64,000 nucleotides of DNA, taken from contig OX235272.1 in assembly GCA_944472155.2 (NCBI GenBank), positions 91,270,020 through 91,334,019 of the forward strand, in the 5' to 3' direction. Below are positions 1-12,259 of this stretch, in pieces. The notes under the pieces are model-generated. The model saw only the letters and a program-made list of their open reading frames with translations, did not search any database and was not told the origin of the DNA. The stretch's first letter is position 1. Each line of letters opens with the position of its first letter. Both the position numbers and the translations under genes were made by a program. The stretch is from Trichobilharzia szidati. Its lineage: Eukaryota > Platyhelminthes > Trematoda > Strigeidida > Schistosomatidae.

Positions 1-499
1 AATATATCGTGGAATCAGGCTGCCAAAACTAAATCTTCCATAGTTTGCTTCACCATCACTTCAATCACATCGTTCAACTTAAAAGTAACTTCTATGGTTT
101 CATGTCTCATTCATTATTGTGTTAGAATAATGCTTTCTCTGATGCGAACAGTTGTCTAAACGAAGTGTCTAGAGAAAACATTTTCAGTCCTCAAAAGTGT
201 CATCGCTCTACATTGCACCGAAGAGGTAGAAAATAAGGGAACGAGTTTTGAGAGAAAGTGGACTTGACAGATTTTTTGATGACAGCAGCGTTTCCAGTGA
301 TCCGGCTGTGCAAGCTGCAGGTTTTTTTGCGCATACGAATCAGTTGTATTTCACTTAAGACGTAATTAATGCTTCCACTGACGAATGCTGCAGTGATAAT
401 GGGAATTTCGGTCGTCATGAAGTGGTCAATGTCCAGGCGGCAGATAGCCATGTTGAGTCGGACAGTGGTAATAGTTATTGCTTTCGAAAAATTTATTCT

Positions 500-990
500 T
501 TCAGATGCCACATTGCCAACGACAGAAGAATGGAGTCTTTCAGATAGGACGAACGAAGCAATCTTGAGGATGGTGGTGACGGAGACAAAGATCACACTCC
601 CGGACGCCAACAAGATACTCGGCATTTCTAGGGAGATACTTTCCCAGTTGTCAAGTGATGTCAGGGGAGTGTTGCGACAGTCTGGTAAGTGTCCTGCTGG
701 GTTTTTAGTTATAAGTGTTTATTATCACATAGGCCTATAAACTAATCTTATAAGATACGTGGCCTCTTTGTTGAATACAGAAACTTTCAACACTGCCTAC
801 TTGCATCTGAATTTTTATGGCCTATCCGCCTTCGAAAGCTCAAATCAACAATTGTGACTAATCTTAGGCAGGATAGTTTATCCAAGAACAAATGACGTCT
901 TCCTGATAGGCATTTACGGTGGGATTAGCAAACCAGTAGATTTCAATGAGTTTACTGGTGAACTATTCGCCGAGTTGCAGGTTTCAAACT
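500..990 (+). pseudogene. CACTA-like (TNP2-type) transposase fragment, copy 1
   Basis: At 869-990 the + strand reads a segment with the core FLIGIYGGISKPVDFNEF. It matches, residue for residue in its spacing, the FLVGVYGGFHKPSDFNKF segment of the minus-strand transposase at 25591-26253. Upstream, the frame ending near 687 reads LSSDVRGVLRQSG, which corresponds to LPTNIRHLLKTSQ in that protein and stops at a GTAAGT that could be a splice donor. The family is the TNP2-like transposase of CACTA/En-Spm type elements (a schistosome CACTA element, SmTRC1, is known). The frame is not open between the two pieces and the catalytic region is absent, so this is a decayed fragment or split exons. Confidence 0.55.
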
Positions 991-1144
991 GGGATAAACT
1001 GTACACAACGTCAAGAGATATGTGTGCTAAGGTTAGGTTGGTTGCAGTTGTTTGCATACAGCTTTAATGCGCTTAGGCAAGTTATCATTTCTTTCGAGGC
1101 AGATATCAGTAGAGACATATAATAGTGAGGCTATGTGCAGGTGT

Positions 1145-1278
1145 GTGCCTTCTGACTGGCAGTAATAAGTAGGGTTTATAGGCTGAAGGTGTTGACGTTC
1201 ACGGATATTACGACGTATACTGATGCAAGAGTTTACACCCACAACTCCTATAGTATTTGTTCCGCATAGGCCAAAGAC
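1145..1278 (+). repeat. Dispersed repeat next to the SINE (also at 3707 and 44385)
   Basis: About 130 bases upstream of the SINE reappear at 3707-3840 as part of the tandem copy. They also appear, clearly diverged, at about 44385-44525, where no SINE body follows. All three share a stretch on the pattern AGGCTGA-GGT-TTGACGTTC and end in CCAAAGAC. It is therefore a separate repeat family rather than part of the SINE head. Its nature is unknown. Confidence 0.6.
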
Positions 1279-1465
1279 GGTGGCACAGTGGTTAGGACTC
1301 TCGCCGACCATGCACATGGTCCGGGGTTCGAGCCCCTGCCGGCGCACAACCGATATCTATGGCCGGCCTGCAAAATTTGGGCTACCGATATCCATGCTGA
1401 AAATGTCATACTTCTACTGAAAAATACGGTGTGGCATCAAGCTGTAATCAAAAATAAAAAAATCT
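1279..1465 (+). mobile_element. tRNA-derived SINE (family A), copy 1
   Basis: The head resembles a tRNA: an A-box-like GTGGCACAGTGGTTAGGACTC, then a B-box GGTTCGAGCCCC, about 70 bases in all. A unique body follows and ends in an A-rich tail near 1450-1465. Minus-strand relatives occur at 45326-45512 and 46729-46922. The cloverleaf is imperfect and a long non-tRNA body follows, so this is a SINE rather than a tRNA gene. Confidence 0.78.
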
Positions 1466-2110
1466 CTGGGTCCTTATTTTCTATCAAAAGCCTGAGACTC
1501 ATAGAATACCTGCTATGGTATCAGGACAGATTAATGTATATCAACCACTGCGTGTAGTCAACTTACAACCTTAAAATAAAAAACACATAAAATATCAAAC
1601 ATTTAAGGCTACTAAAATAAGAAAAGTTATTTCTGTGCATAATTTCTTTAAGTGCATGCCTTTCTTCTTAATAATTCCTCTGGGATATCAAGACACTCTT
1701 CACTCTTATGTAATACGAGAAAATATAACTCATTTCAACTACAGAAGCGACAATAAATAGAATAAGGCATTTTTCACAAAAACAGATATATAATGACTAT
1801 ATCAGCATGACCATGATAACCCATGCTATCTGAGAAAGTACATTGCGATAGCCTTTACCCACACCCTGTGCTCAAGGGTGACCTGGTTAAAATTCCTCAC
1901 CAGGGTGCTCCTTCATCATTGTTTTACTTGTTAAGTTTAAGCAGATTCATTTTCGACATATTTTAGTTCAACAAAATATAAGTCAAAAATTGATCACTCT
2001 TATTTTGTGTTTATCATGGGAAAGGCTATCCATGAAAAGACTTAATAGTCATCAATCTACATCAAGCACACCCTTGGACCACGAAACTGTAAACTACCGG
2101 ATTATTTGAA

Positions 2111-2134
2111 GTTATCGCTACAGTTAGCGATAAC
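2111..2134. repeat. Perfect 10-base hairpin
   Basis: GTTATCGCTA and TAGCGATAAC flank a four-base loop (CAGT). In copy 2 the matching site falls inside the assembly gap, so conservation cannot be tested here. It could be a hairpin left at an element end; nothing else supports a role. Confidence 0.6.
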
Positions 2135-3061
2135 ATGTGAAGGTGTGTATTCTATGTTTAGTTTCTTAATGTATGCACCATAATTCTCCGAATTCTATCT
2201 GTATCTTTATTTAAATCGTGAATTTATAAGCACATAAAGTGTACTCCGCATTTCTGTACAATAATTGCCATTTATGCATCAAAAGCTGCCGTTGGTTTCC
2301 CAGTACCAATAAAAACTGTACCTAACGTAACTATATTTTCGGGTATTCAGCGGGTTTTCCGGGTATTGCAGTGCCTTGGTGGATGAAGTGGAAAAATCGC
2401 AAATTAACACGCCAACAGTCCCAACGAAGCGTAGACCGTTTCAAAAATATATATATGGTCCAAATGGTCTGAATAATAATTCTGAATAATTATCGGGAAT
2501 TATTCAGACTTGCTTTGTGTTTAGTTTCAAGAATTAGTTAGACTCTGAATTCAAAAAACTCCAATATATCGTGGAATCAGGCTGCTAAAACTAAATCTTC
2601 CATAGTTTGCTTCACCATCACTTCAATCACATCGTTCAACTTAAAAGTAACTTCTATGGTTTCATGTCTCATTCATTATTGTGTTAGAATAATGCTTTCT
2701 CTGATGCGAACAGTTGTCTAAACGAAGTGTCTAGAGAAAACACTTTCAGTCCTCAAAAGTGTCATCGCTCTACATTGCACCGAAGAGGTAGAAAATAAGG
2801 GAACGAGTTTTGAGAGAAAGTGGACTTGACAGATTTTTTGATGACAGCAGCGTTTCCAGTGATCCGGCTGTGCAAGCTGCAGGTTTTTTTGCGCATACGA
2901 ATCAGTTGTATTTCACTTAAGACGTAATTAATGCTTCCACTGACGAATGCTGCAGTGATAATGGGAATTTCGGTCGTCATGAAGTGGTCAATGTCCAGGC
3001 GGCAGATAGCCATGTTGAGTCGGACAGTGGTAATAGTTATTGCTTTCGAAAAATTTATTCT

Positions 3062-3552
3062 TTCAGATGCCACATTGCCAACGACAGAAGAATGGAGTCT
3101 TTCAGATAGGACGAACGAAGCAATCTTGAGGATGGTGGTGACGGAGACAAAGATCACACTCCCGGACGCCAACAAGATACTCGGCATTTCTAGGGAGATA
3201 CTTTCCCAGTTGTCAAGTGATGTCAGGGGAGTGTTGCGACAGTCTGGTAAGTGTCCTGCTAGGTTTTAAGTTATAAGTGTTTATTATCACATAGGCCTAT
3301 AAACTAATCTTATAAGATACGTGGCCTCTTTGTTGAATACAGAAACTTTCAACACTGCCTACTTGCATCTGAATTTTTATGGCCTATCCGCCTTCGAAAG
3401 CTCAAATCAACAATTGTGACTAATCTTAGGCAGGATAGTTTATCCAAGAACAAATGACGTCTTCCTGATAGGCATTTACGGTGGGATTAGCAAACCAGTA
3501 GATTTCAATGAGTTTACTGGTGAACTATTCGCCGAGTTGCAGGTTTCAAACT
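3062..3552 (+). pseudogene. CACTA-like transposase fragment, copy 2 (tandem duplicate)
   Basis: This is the exact counterpart, 2562 bases downstream, of the fragment at 500-990, with the same FLIGIYGG core and the same upstream VRGVLRQSG segment. One change sits just after the possible donor site (3260-3270), where copy 1 and copy 2 differ in a short T/A stretch. It carries no independent sign of function. Confidence 0.53.
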
Positions 3553-3840
3553 GGGATAAACTGTACACAACGTCAAGAGATATGTGTGCTAAGGTTAGGT
3601 TGGTTGCAGTTGTTTGCATACAGCTTTAATGCGCTTAGGCAAGTTATCATTTCTTTCGAGGCAGATATCAGTAGAGACATATAATAGTGAGGCTATGTGC
3701 AGGTGTGTGCCTTCTGACTGGCAGTAATAAGTAGGGTTTATAGGCTGAAGGTGTTGACGTTCACGGATATTACGACGTATACTGATGCAAGAGTTTACAC
3801 CCACAACTCCTATAGTATTTGTTCCGCATAGGCCAAAGAC

Positions 3841-4027
3841 GGTGGCACAGTGGTTAGGACTCTCGCCGACCATGCACATGGTCCGGGGTTCGAGCCCCTG
3901 CCGGCGCACAACCGATATCTATGGCCGGCCTGCAAAATTTGGGCTACCGATATCCATGCTGGAAATGTCATACTTCTACTGAAAAATACGGTGTGGCATC
4001 AAGCTGTAATCAAAAATAAAAAAATCT
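3841..4027 (+). mobile_element. tRNA-derived SINE (family A), copy 2 (tandem duplicate)
   Basis: Same element as at 1279-1465, carried by the 2562-base duplication, with one A/G difference in the body near 3962. A-box and B-box are unchanged. Confidence 0.78.
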
Positions 4028-4670
4028 CTGGGTCCTTATTTTCTATCAAAAGCCTGAGACTCATAGAATACCTGCTATGGTATCAGGACAGATTAATGTA
4101 TATTAACCACTGCGTGTAGTCAACTTACAACCTTAAAATAAAAAACACATAAAATATCAAACATTTAAGGCTACTAAAATAAGAAAAGTTATTTCTGTGC
4201 ATAATTTCTTTAAGTGCATGCCTTTCTTCTTAATAATTCCTCTGGGATATCAAGACACTCTTCACTCTTATGTAATACGAGAAAATATAACTCATTTCAA
4301 CTACAGAAGCGACAATAAATAGAATAAGGCATTTTTCACAAAAACAGATATATAATGACTATATCAGCATGACCATGATAACCCATGCTGTCTGAGAAAG
4401 TACATTGCGATAGCCTTTACCCACACCCTGTGCTCAAGGATGACCTGGTTAAAATTCCTCACCAGGGTGCTCCTTCATCATTGTTTTACTTGTTAAGTTT
4501 AAGCAGATTCATTTTCGACATATTTTAGTTCAACAAAATATAAGTCAAAAATTGATCACTCTTATTTTGTGTTTATCATGGGAAAGGCTATCCATGAAAA
4601 GACTTAATAGTCATCAATCTACATCAAGCACACCCTTGGACCACGAAACTGTAAACTACCGGATTATTTG

Positions 4671-5169
4671 NNNNNNNNNNNNNNNNNNNNNNNNNNNNNN
4701 NNNNNNNNNNNNNNNNNNNNNNNNNNNNNNNNNNNNNNNNNNNNNNNNNNNNNNNNNNNNNNNNNNNNNNNNNNNNNNNNNNNNNNNNNNNNNNNNNNNN
4801 NNNNNNNNNNNNNNNNNNNNNNNNNNNNNNNNNNNNNNNNNNNNNNNNNNNNNNNNNNNNNNNNNNNNNNNNNNNNNNNNNNNNNNNNNNNNNNNNNNNN
4901 NNNNNNNNNNNNNNNNNNNNNNNNNNNNNNNNNNNNNNNNNNNNNNNNNNNNNNNNNNNNNNNNNNNNNNNNNNNNNNNNNNNNNNNNNNNNNNNNNNNN
5001 NNNNNNNNNNNNNNNNNNNNNNNNNNNNNNNNNNNNNNNNNNNNNNNNNNNNNNNNNNNNNNNNNNNNNNNNNNNNNNNNNNNNNNNNNNNNNNNNNNNN
5101 NNNNNNNNNNNNNNNNNNNNNNNNNNNNNNNNNNNNNNNNNNNNNNNNNNNNNNNNNNNNNNNNNNNNN
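4671..5169. other. Assembly gap (499 N)
   Basis: A run of 499 unknown bases interrupts the second tandem unit. The end of that unit and possibly upstream exons of the coiled-coil gene at 5339 are hidden here. Reading frames across it have no meaning. Confidence 1.
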
Positions 5170-5338
5170 AAGTAGTGGTCACATGACACACACAGAAAGA
5201 CTATCAATCAATAAATTATTCATATTCATAAAAACGTGTATAAATAACATCAATTACACAGTAAAAATTATCCAGAAATGGCAGCTAATAAAGGGTTTGT
5301 TTAAGTCAGTATATAATTACTTTCTCTACACTTTCTAG

Positions 5339-5909
5339 TAATACACCACAACAGAATGTACATGAAGAACAATTATTACAACAAATTGATAAATTACAAT
5401 TGATCAGTAAACTGATTGCATTTCGTCTATCAAAATCAGAAGAATTTAATAAAAAAACTGATGCAGCTTTGAAAAAAGCTCAACAGTCAAAAGGACAATT
5501 AAAACAACAAACTAATGAACTTGTTGATGATATGGAAAGTGTTGTCTTATCGATTGTCACATCGTTGAAATCATTTCAATCAGAGGCTAGAGCAACATTA
5601 TATAGTTATCAATCACAATTACAAAATTCACAAAAAGAATTACATGAAGCTAAAAATACAATACGTCAATTGAATGAGAAAATTGAACATTTAGAAACAT
5701 TATTGTTGGAAAATAAACGTTTATTTGAAGTGAATTTACAAGCTATACATATTACATATGTAAATATAATGGAGCATATATTTGAAAAGTTACAAGAATT
5801 AATTTTAAGCGATTTAAATTTATTAGAACAAAAAAATGATGCTATTCATGCAGAATATAAAAATGCATTCAAATTATTAGGTTTACAATGTACATTTCAT
5901 GATATTTAA
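5339..5909 (+). CDS. 3' terminal exon of an unidentified coiled-coil protein
   Basis: A frame of about 190 codons opens right after a good splice acceptor (pyrimidine-rich, ending TTTCTAG at 5338) and closes with TAA at 5907-5909. There is no ATG near the start, so this is the last exon of a longer gene; the first base completes a codon from the previous exon. The protein is rich in Lys, Glu, Gln and Leu with heptad-like spacing over most of its length (for example around LNEKIEHLETLLLENK), which predicts a long coiled coil, then a less charged tail ending LGLQCTFHDI. Codon use is strongly AT-biased, like the GTPase exons at 47-63 kb. An AATAAA-like signal follows near 6070. I do not recognise the family; a ciliary or cytoskeletal coiled-coil protein is only a guess. 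Upstream exons were not found and may lie in the gap or beyond the duplication. Confidence 0.8.
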
Positions 5910-6094
5910 TCTAACAAGTATTCATCTAATTCTAATATATAATATATACACTATTGAAACATTGAGTCATTTAAAAGATAAGTTGATTTAAACAAATGTG
6001 ATATGAAACTGTAAAAAAAGTGATGATATGACTTCTGGCATAAAGAGGTCTAAACTGTACGGGAAAAAAAAATAAAGTAGTATCTAACTAATAG

Positions 6095-6665
6095 TGTTCT
6101 CTGAGCTGGTTGGTTTAGTTGCGAAGCTTTCGTCGTCCTTCTTGACAACATCTTCAGCGCCATATCTAGCAGAAAGTGAAATGATTTAAATTTCTTCATG
6201 AGTGATATAATTGCGTCTCCTGGTAACCATCTTTACATATGTATTGACCATTTTCTATTGACTTGGATTTTAAACTTTCTGGTCACCTGATTTACTTTTT
6301 ATTAGTTGGTATATTTCGTCTTTATTAACGTGTTTGTTAATTGCATTTTCGCTTGAGTACCAGGCTTCTAGGAATTCTCTGGCACTTTTCGTGTTTCCTC
6401 TGTCTAAGATTTTGACATTATCTCAATCAACCATAATTATCTATATGCATTGATACTAAAAAATACATATCGTGTCTTTTCATGGCTGATTTGTGTTCTT
6501 GGATTCTGATTCGAAGAGGACGCCCACTTTGACCGATGTAATGCCTGTTATAGTTCATACAATTTATTTTGTAAATGGTATTAATTTTATCTCCTTTTTC
6601 TGTTAGATCTTTTGGTTTGCATAATACCGAATTAGGCGATTTTACTGGCTTGCGTGCTATATCTA
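6095..6665 (-). pseudogene. Penelope-like element fragment (GIY-YIG endonuclease, family 1)
   Basis: Read on the minus strand, this is a decayed copy of the element at 56412-57240. The same stretch encoding the NCMNCNKHYIGQ-type endonuclease core is recognisable near 6500-6570, with stops and small indels. The 3' end near 6095-6160 carries the terminal motif CTGAAGA, stem, GAAA. Homology stops near 6665, where the copy is truncated. Penelope-like elements encode a reverse transcriptase fused to a GIY-YIG nuclease; only the nuclease part remains. Confidence 0.78.
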
Positions 6666-7079
6666 TCCAGTTTATAGTTTGTTATACATTTTCCCTTGGA
6701 TTCCTTCTTAATGGAACATTAGGCTTCAGCAGTACATCTTTATTGTATTTTGTTCTCTGCCGGCTTTTTACCTGTATCTCTGTAAGTGACTACAATCTCT
6801 CACATCCTCCTTATTTGATATCCTCTATGTTACTTTCGGATGCCGAATTCATCAGTTTCTATTCAGATGCAATTCGAAGGCCTGGCCTGTAGTGTCACTC
6901 AGCGGTCTCCTCAGTGTACATTCAATCCATCTCCATTACTATCTGAATATTTGTTGGACGATAGGTTCATTGTTGGTTAGCCTTGTGACAAAGCACTTTG
7001 CTGCATATCTCCTTAAAGCTGGCCTTCTGATTTCCAGTATGGATGGAAGGCAGTCTTTAATGAAAGTCTGCAACCTATT

Positions 7080-7530
7080 GGAAAAAAAGAAAAAGGCGTA
7101 AACAGCGAAGAAAATTTTCTTTTCGACGATTGATTCATTTTCATGAGCTGTACAATCGTAATTATAATTAACAAAGAAATCTTTAGACCAGTCAGATACT
7201 GGTAAATTTTGTCCTCGAAAAATTGTATTACATAATGTAAGGTGTAACATAGAAGGGATGACTAACTGTAAGTTAGAAAAGAGACAGAAGTTGGCATGAC
7301 GTAATAATGATAATGACTAATCAGTAAGCTCGTGCAGAATGGATAGAAACTAGTGGAAAGGTTATAAAGTGTTTTTATATAAAATGTGTATGAAGAAGCA
7401 ATGTTATTAATCAACAGGAATAGAGTGGTAATGAAATGTGGATGATGGGAATAATAATGATAATAAAATTATATATATACACACCTATATGGTTGAAGCA
7501 TTAGCAATTCGGGATCTGAATGTCTGTCAA
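7080..7530 (-). mobile_element. Penelope-like element terminal fragment (family 2)
   Basis: From about 7095 to 7480 the sequence follows the left arm of the inverted repeat at 50917-51620, including the GCGAAGAAAATTTTCTTTTC segment and the stretch around AACTAGTGGAAAGG. Just after, at 7490-7530, a short piece in the opposite orientation reads EALAIRDL, as in the endonuclease C-terminus at 52331. So this remnant also joins the element to itself in inverted order. No open frame remains. Confidence 0.65.
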
Positions 7531-9370
7531 GAATAATTATCTGTTATGTACGTCAAACGGAATAAAAGGGGACGTGGTTGAAAAGATAAATTAATGAAAT
7601 TAGAAAACAAAGAACAACAGATTGAGCGGAGAAATATACATTCCTTTTCAATTAGTTCCTCATCATCGGCTCTACACTAATATATAGTCTTTTACATCAA
7701 AATTTAGCCAATCAAGTGGTTATTTTAGTAAATCAGTTTTAGGTATGTGGAGATGAAATTAAGAGGTTAAAAGTCATCAAAACAATTGACTAATAGATGT
7801 TAGTAACAAGATATCTAAGTTTTGAAGGAGGCGTGAAATTTAATTATGGAATTCAGGAAAAGTTCACTCTTAGACGTCAGCAACAAGTTATTACATAATC
7901 AAGAAATTTGTAAAAAGAAAATGTAAAAGAAAACAAAGAGTTATTAAGGGATGAGCCACCAGGGTAATTGAAGTCCAACGACAGGTTCCTTTTAGAGACA
8001 TAGGTCAAATTTCCGCGAATTTATTACGATAGCTTCAGTAAACTGAAGAGGATTTGAGTTAATTGTCTGTTAATTATTTTGAATGATGCCGGTGCGTCTA
8101 CTCAGTGTCGTGTGTCCATCAGGTGTTTGGTGACTGAAGAGCCTAAGCTGTCTCTGGCTCTTCCATACACATTCGAAGAATCTGACGTAGTCCCTTCTTT
8201 CTGTTCTTCAAATGTAACCACTCCCGCAGATATATCTTAATTGTTATACGCAAGTAGGGGTAACATATGAAGGGTACTGGTCGATCTCAGACGGCATCAA
8301 CGAAGAGGATGTTCAAATCAGAAAGACTAGTTAGGTTGTAGGCAGCCAATGAGAACCAGAGAAATACAATGAATCACTTTTTATTCTGCACCAATGTTTG
8401 CTCTTTCTTTGTTCAAATTTATAAAAGTGAATTCTTGTTTGAGACGGATATTTGTTTGAAATGAGTCCACATTAGTTAGTTGATAGCAGATTACACTGGA
8501 CTGATTCTGTCACTGAAAAATTGAGGTGAGAATTCTCCAGAATTTCTTTCGGAAACTAAAGTTATGCATATCACAATTTATAATCTGCTTGATATTGTAG
8601 TTGACAATCAAGAAATTAAAGCAAAACAGGGGGATTATATAGGCTGATGACTGATATAAGTAGTTGAAAAACACTCACATAAAAAGTTACATTCCTCATA
8701 AACTCATATATATTTCATTCTAGAACAGAACAGTCTCAAGACAACTATCATATCTGGAGGTCAGCAATGGACAATGACCTCAAAAGATATAACATCAGTG
8801 AAATGAATTTTCATTCTTGAGTAACTCAGCTCCAATTCCCCAGTGTTAGCAACACTGATCATGAATTCCTGTTCGAAGTTCAGTAAATCCACTTCAAGGC
8901 CATTAATTGATCACTAGTTTTGGTGTCATTCAAATGTAGGTTGGAAAACTTCTAGACTCCAGGGAAAGGAATATGTTAGTGGTAAATCAGTTATTATTTG
9001 AAGAAGCAAGGCTAGAACAATAAAATTAATTTCATACATAAAACCCATTATATCTAAAAGTGTTTTAACAGTTTAACTAATGTTTCGTTTTGCAAGCGTA
9101 GGTCAAGCTAGAAACAACTAATAGCTTTAAACTATAAACAGTGAAGAAGATTTGGTGTAAAGTGTATTTTCTTTATCGTATTGCTAACTCCATGACATGT
9201 GTTCACAAAGTCCTCAGTGGTCTTCCTTGTAAAAACTCTATTTTCCCTCAGTTATGAGTTCTTAATAGTGAGTGGTTCTCTTCTTACCCAAGTTCCTTGT
9301 TAGTTATATTATCTAACCAGCCAACCACACTATTCTTCTGTATCAAATTACGGAGGGGGGGATGTGTTAA
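7531..9370. other. Non-coding stretch with faint repeat traces
   Basis: No convincing gene. At 8300-8340 a GINEEDVQIRKT-like trace recalls the C-terminal region of RTE elements. The segment 8330-8480 is a diverged copy of 57645-57800, so it is a dispersed repeat. The piece near 7620-7690 resembles 13585-13665, again a low-identity repeat. Confidence 0.5.
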
Positions 9371-9379
9371 TGAAATTCT

Positions 9380-11240
9380 ACAGCTGGCTGTTGGAAATGC
9401 TTTCGGTGATGCACAGTTCAAGTCTCTTAACTATATAGATGCTCTCACCTAACATTAATGTCAGTAAGAATTCGGATACTGTCCCTTCTGCTGGGTGCTT
9501 TGAATCACTATGATTTTCTTATGAGTAATGAGTCTTGATTCCACGATTTTATATGCCTTTGGCATTCATACCTGAGTCACCGTCTGTAGTTGAAACAATG
9601 TTGTTCAAGTCAGGTAGGTGAAAGAGACGAATCCGTTCATATTTCTCACTCATAAAAGGCGACTAGTGTTTGATGTTATTGATTGCATATAATCATCATC
9701 TCTGTGTTCCACATGCTCACCTGGGGGCGTTCCTGTTTTTGGTGTATCTTCCCACAAAATGTTGGTTTACTCTTCAGTTTATCTCTGAGTTTGTGTGATA
9801 TTTGAAATACATCACCGTCTAAATTCAGATATTCTAAGGTATCATTGTTAGTAAGCATATTCTTGTCTTTTTATCCCTCACGATCAGCTACATGATTCAG
9901 TCCGCTATAATCAGGAAGACCATCAGTGATATTAGGCAACCTTGTCTTGTTCCTCGATTCACTCCAAACGCCTAAGTGAGTTTTCTGTCGTGAATCACCT
10001 GTCATGGTGTATCATTGTGTTGCTTTTGAATGAGGTTTATAAAGCTTTTTGCCACTGCGCTGTGGAACGTTGAAGTGGTTTTCAAATTACTTCATGGTCA
10101 ACACCACTGAAGGCCTTTTCTAGGTTTTTGAAGTCGAAGTACAGAGCAAATCTCTACTCCAGTCTGTGCTCGATGATGATTCATCGTGTTGCAATCTGTC
10201 CTTCCTGATTCCAGGCTGTTCTAGGTTTGATTTTGCATCTCTGACATATTTTAGTACCACTAAGATAATATAGATAATATTTGCATGGGATGGATGACAC
10301 TATAGGCGTAATTCTTTCTTCTCTCACAGTTTTAGAAGGTAACTCTGTTTTCAGTTGGAAAATTTCTTTCCTTTCTTCCACACCTTCAGCGGTAGTGGGA
10401 GGAGTGTTTTCACTGAGTTCTCTGGGTGTTCCAATGGGAATCCTATCTGGTCATACTGCTTTCCCGGCCTCCCGTAACTTTTTTGGTCTTCAACGCTTCT
10501 GATTTTGTAGGAGAGTTTGTGTTCACTAGTAGTTCTGTGTTTGCTGGCGGTGTTATTTCGAGACGGATTACAGGTAGTGATCAGTTTAGGATTCCTTTGA
10601 AGTGATCAGGCCAGTGTTGTCTTTGTCCCATCCCTTTAATAACTGGGCTTTCTTGACTATCATTTAATGGCTTCATCTGTGTTGATCTCTTCCAGGATAG
10701 CAACCTAGTTATTTGATATAGTGTTCTAAATTCAATTGTATTTGAAGCTTTTTCTGCTTCAGGTGGCAGTGTGTCGAAAAACGGTATTTTGTCTTCCCTA
10801 GTACTCCTCGCTTCTTTATTCAGTGAGCCATGGGTTGTGTTAACATTCTGCTCTAGCTATTCAAATTTTCAATAGTTAACCTTCACACTCACCACCCCTC
10901 TCTCCGTTATTAGCTTCCGCATGTCCGTAGTGAGCTATTCATTTTCGTGCCTCCTCTTCTTGCCTAAGATATCTATTAAGGTTCCGTCTCTTGGTACCTC
11001 CAGAGAGCTTCAGTGTTCCTGCACGCAGGTTCCCTCAGTCATGTTACGTAATGTCTTCGGCTTTTTCATAAGGATCACAGCGAAGGTTTCATTTGTAGGT
11101 TCGACCTTCAGTTACTAAGACAGACTGTAATCGTGGTTTATGTCCAGCTTATTGAAGGCTTCCAAATTGATCTTTAAGGGTTCTTTCGCATTCAATAATA
11201 ATTTCCTGAGTCGAGAGTTTCTCCTGCTTCCGATTTTACA
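9380..11240 (-). pseudogene. Decayed RTE-like non-LTR retrotransposon
   Basis: On the minus strand, around 10085-10145, the frame reads YFDFKNLEKAFSGVDHE, the reverse-transcriptase block of the xDxxKAFDxVxH type. Further along, at about 9905-9965, it reads GVNRGTRQGCLISLMVFLII, the RQG block that follows in RTE-type enzymes. A segment near 10380-10460 (GKAV-PDRIPIG) fits the GKAxGPDxIP block. The blocks come in the right order but in different frames with several stops, so the copy is dead. Ends are estimates; the endonuclease half was not found. Confidence 0.75.
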
Positions 11241-11249
11241 TCCAGTAGG

Positions 11250-12199
11250 TTGCATCTTCACTTTCTTCATTGTGAGATGAAGAAAATACGTGGGTCAACT
11301 GGCGTATCAAAAAAATTCATCATCTGGTGTCATCCATCCTCGAGATGAGAAATATACCCGATTACAGCGTAGAATAAGTTCACTTTTTGTATTTCCAATT
11401 TTAAATAGCGATGGGGTTGACTTTTATGGGATGGTGTTTCTGTTAAGTACTTTGTGCACTGAGAGCAGTTTAACTTTAAAAGAAGAGATCTAAATGTCTT
11501 GCAGGACTGTTGCATAACCTTAGTTTCGTTGTCATATGTGGCAAAGTTAAACATTAAGCACTGGTAAATATCAACGGACAAATTACCTTGAACGCACCAA
11601 AAACATAATAAAGGCTACTTTTGCATATAAAATGCATATATTCATGAAAATAATGAATTAAATGGCATGGAACTGTTACACAGGATACCTTTCTCTGACG
11701 TGTGACAAAAATACCTCTCAATTTTGAATTGGAGTATCGACAGAGTAATTTAACCACATTCTATGAGTGTATTTATCTAGGTCTTCTAACCTTAGTCTTT
11801 CCTTAATCTTACCATAACTCCAATCGAACGCTAGTGTTTCCCCCACTAAGTTAACCTTACCCTAACTTTTCCTTAGCCTAAACCTTAACATAATCTTTCC
11901 CACACCTGACCTGAAACTTATCAGATATCCCATTTAATAACGTAACCCCCCGCTAAGCATATTTTATCCATGATTACATGATTATTTACCAGGTTTCACT
12001 AACTCGCTCAATGAGTATTTCAAGGTAGATTGGTGCGGTCACATTCCATTGGTAACTACTGGTGCTTAAAGTTTAACTTGGTCTTATATGCCCTTCATTC
12101 CGTGTTGATATGAAGATCTACATTCAGCATGTCAGTTGATTTTATCTTTTTCAAATAATGCCTGTTAAGAGAAATCGGATGGATATTTCGTCTGTTGAT

Positions 12200-12259
<60 letters not shown>

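Larger units (their letters stand above)
1..4670. repeat. 2562-base tandem duplication, second copy cut by assembly gap
   Basis: The sequence from base 1 to 2562 repeats from 2563 up to the gap at 4671. By eye the copies differ at about eight positions (for example 23 versus 2585, 1391 versus 3953), so identity is above 99%. Each unit holds a CACTA-like transposase fragment, a shared dispersed repeat and a tRNA-derived SINE in the same places, so those insertions came before the duplication. The left edge is the window edge, so a further copy may lie to the left. The gap beside copy 2 suggests the assembler struggled here; a recent true duplication and a haplotype or assembly duplicate are both possible. 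Confidence 0.93.

Noticed and set aside
200..740. Two overlapping frames on opposite strands, each over 120 codons
   Set aside because: At most part of one (plus strand, near its end) matches the transposase family; the minus-strand frame is a shadow.
1279..1350. Possible tRNA gene
   Set aside because: Boxes A and B are present, but the cloverleaf is poor and a long repeated body follows; it is a SINE head.
4552..5207. Long open frames across the gap on both strands
   Set aside because: They consist almost only of unknown bases.
6575..7101. Plus-strand frames of 105 and 69 codons
   Set aside because: They partly lie antisense to a Penelope remnant and have no domain or splice context.
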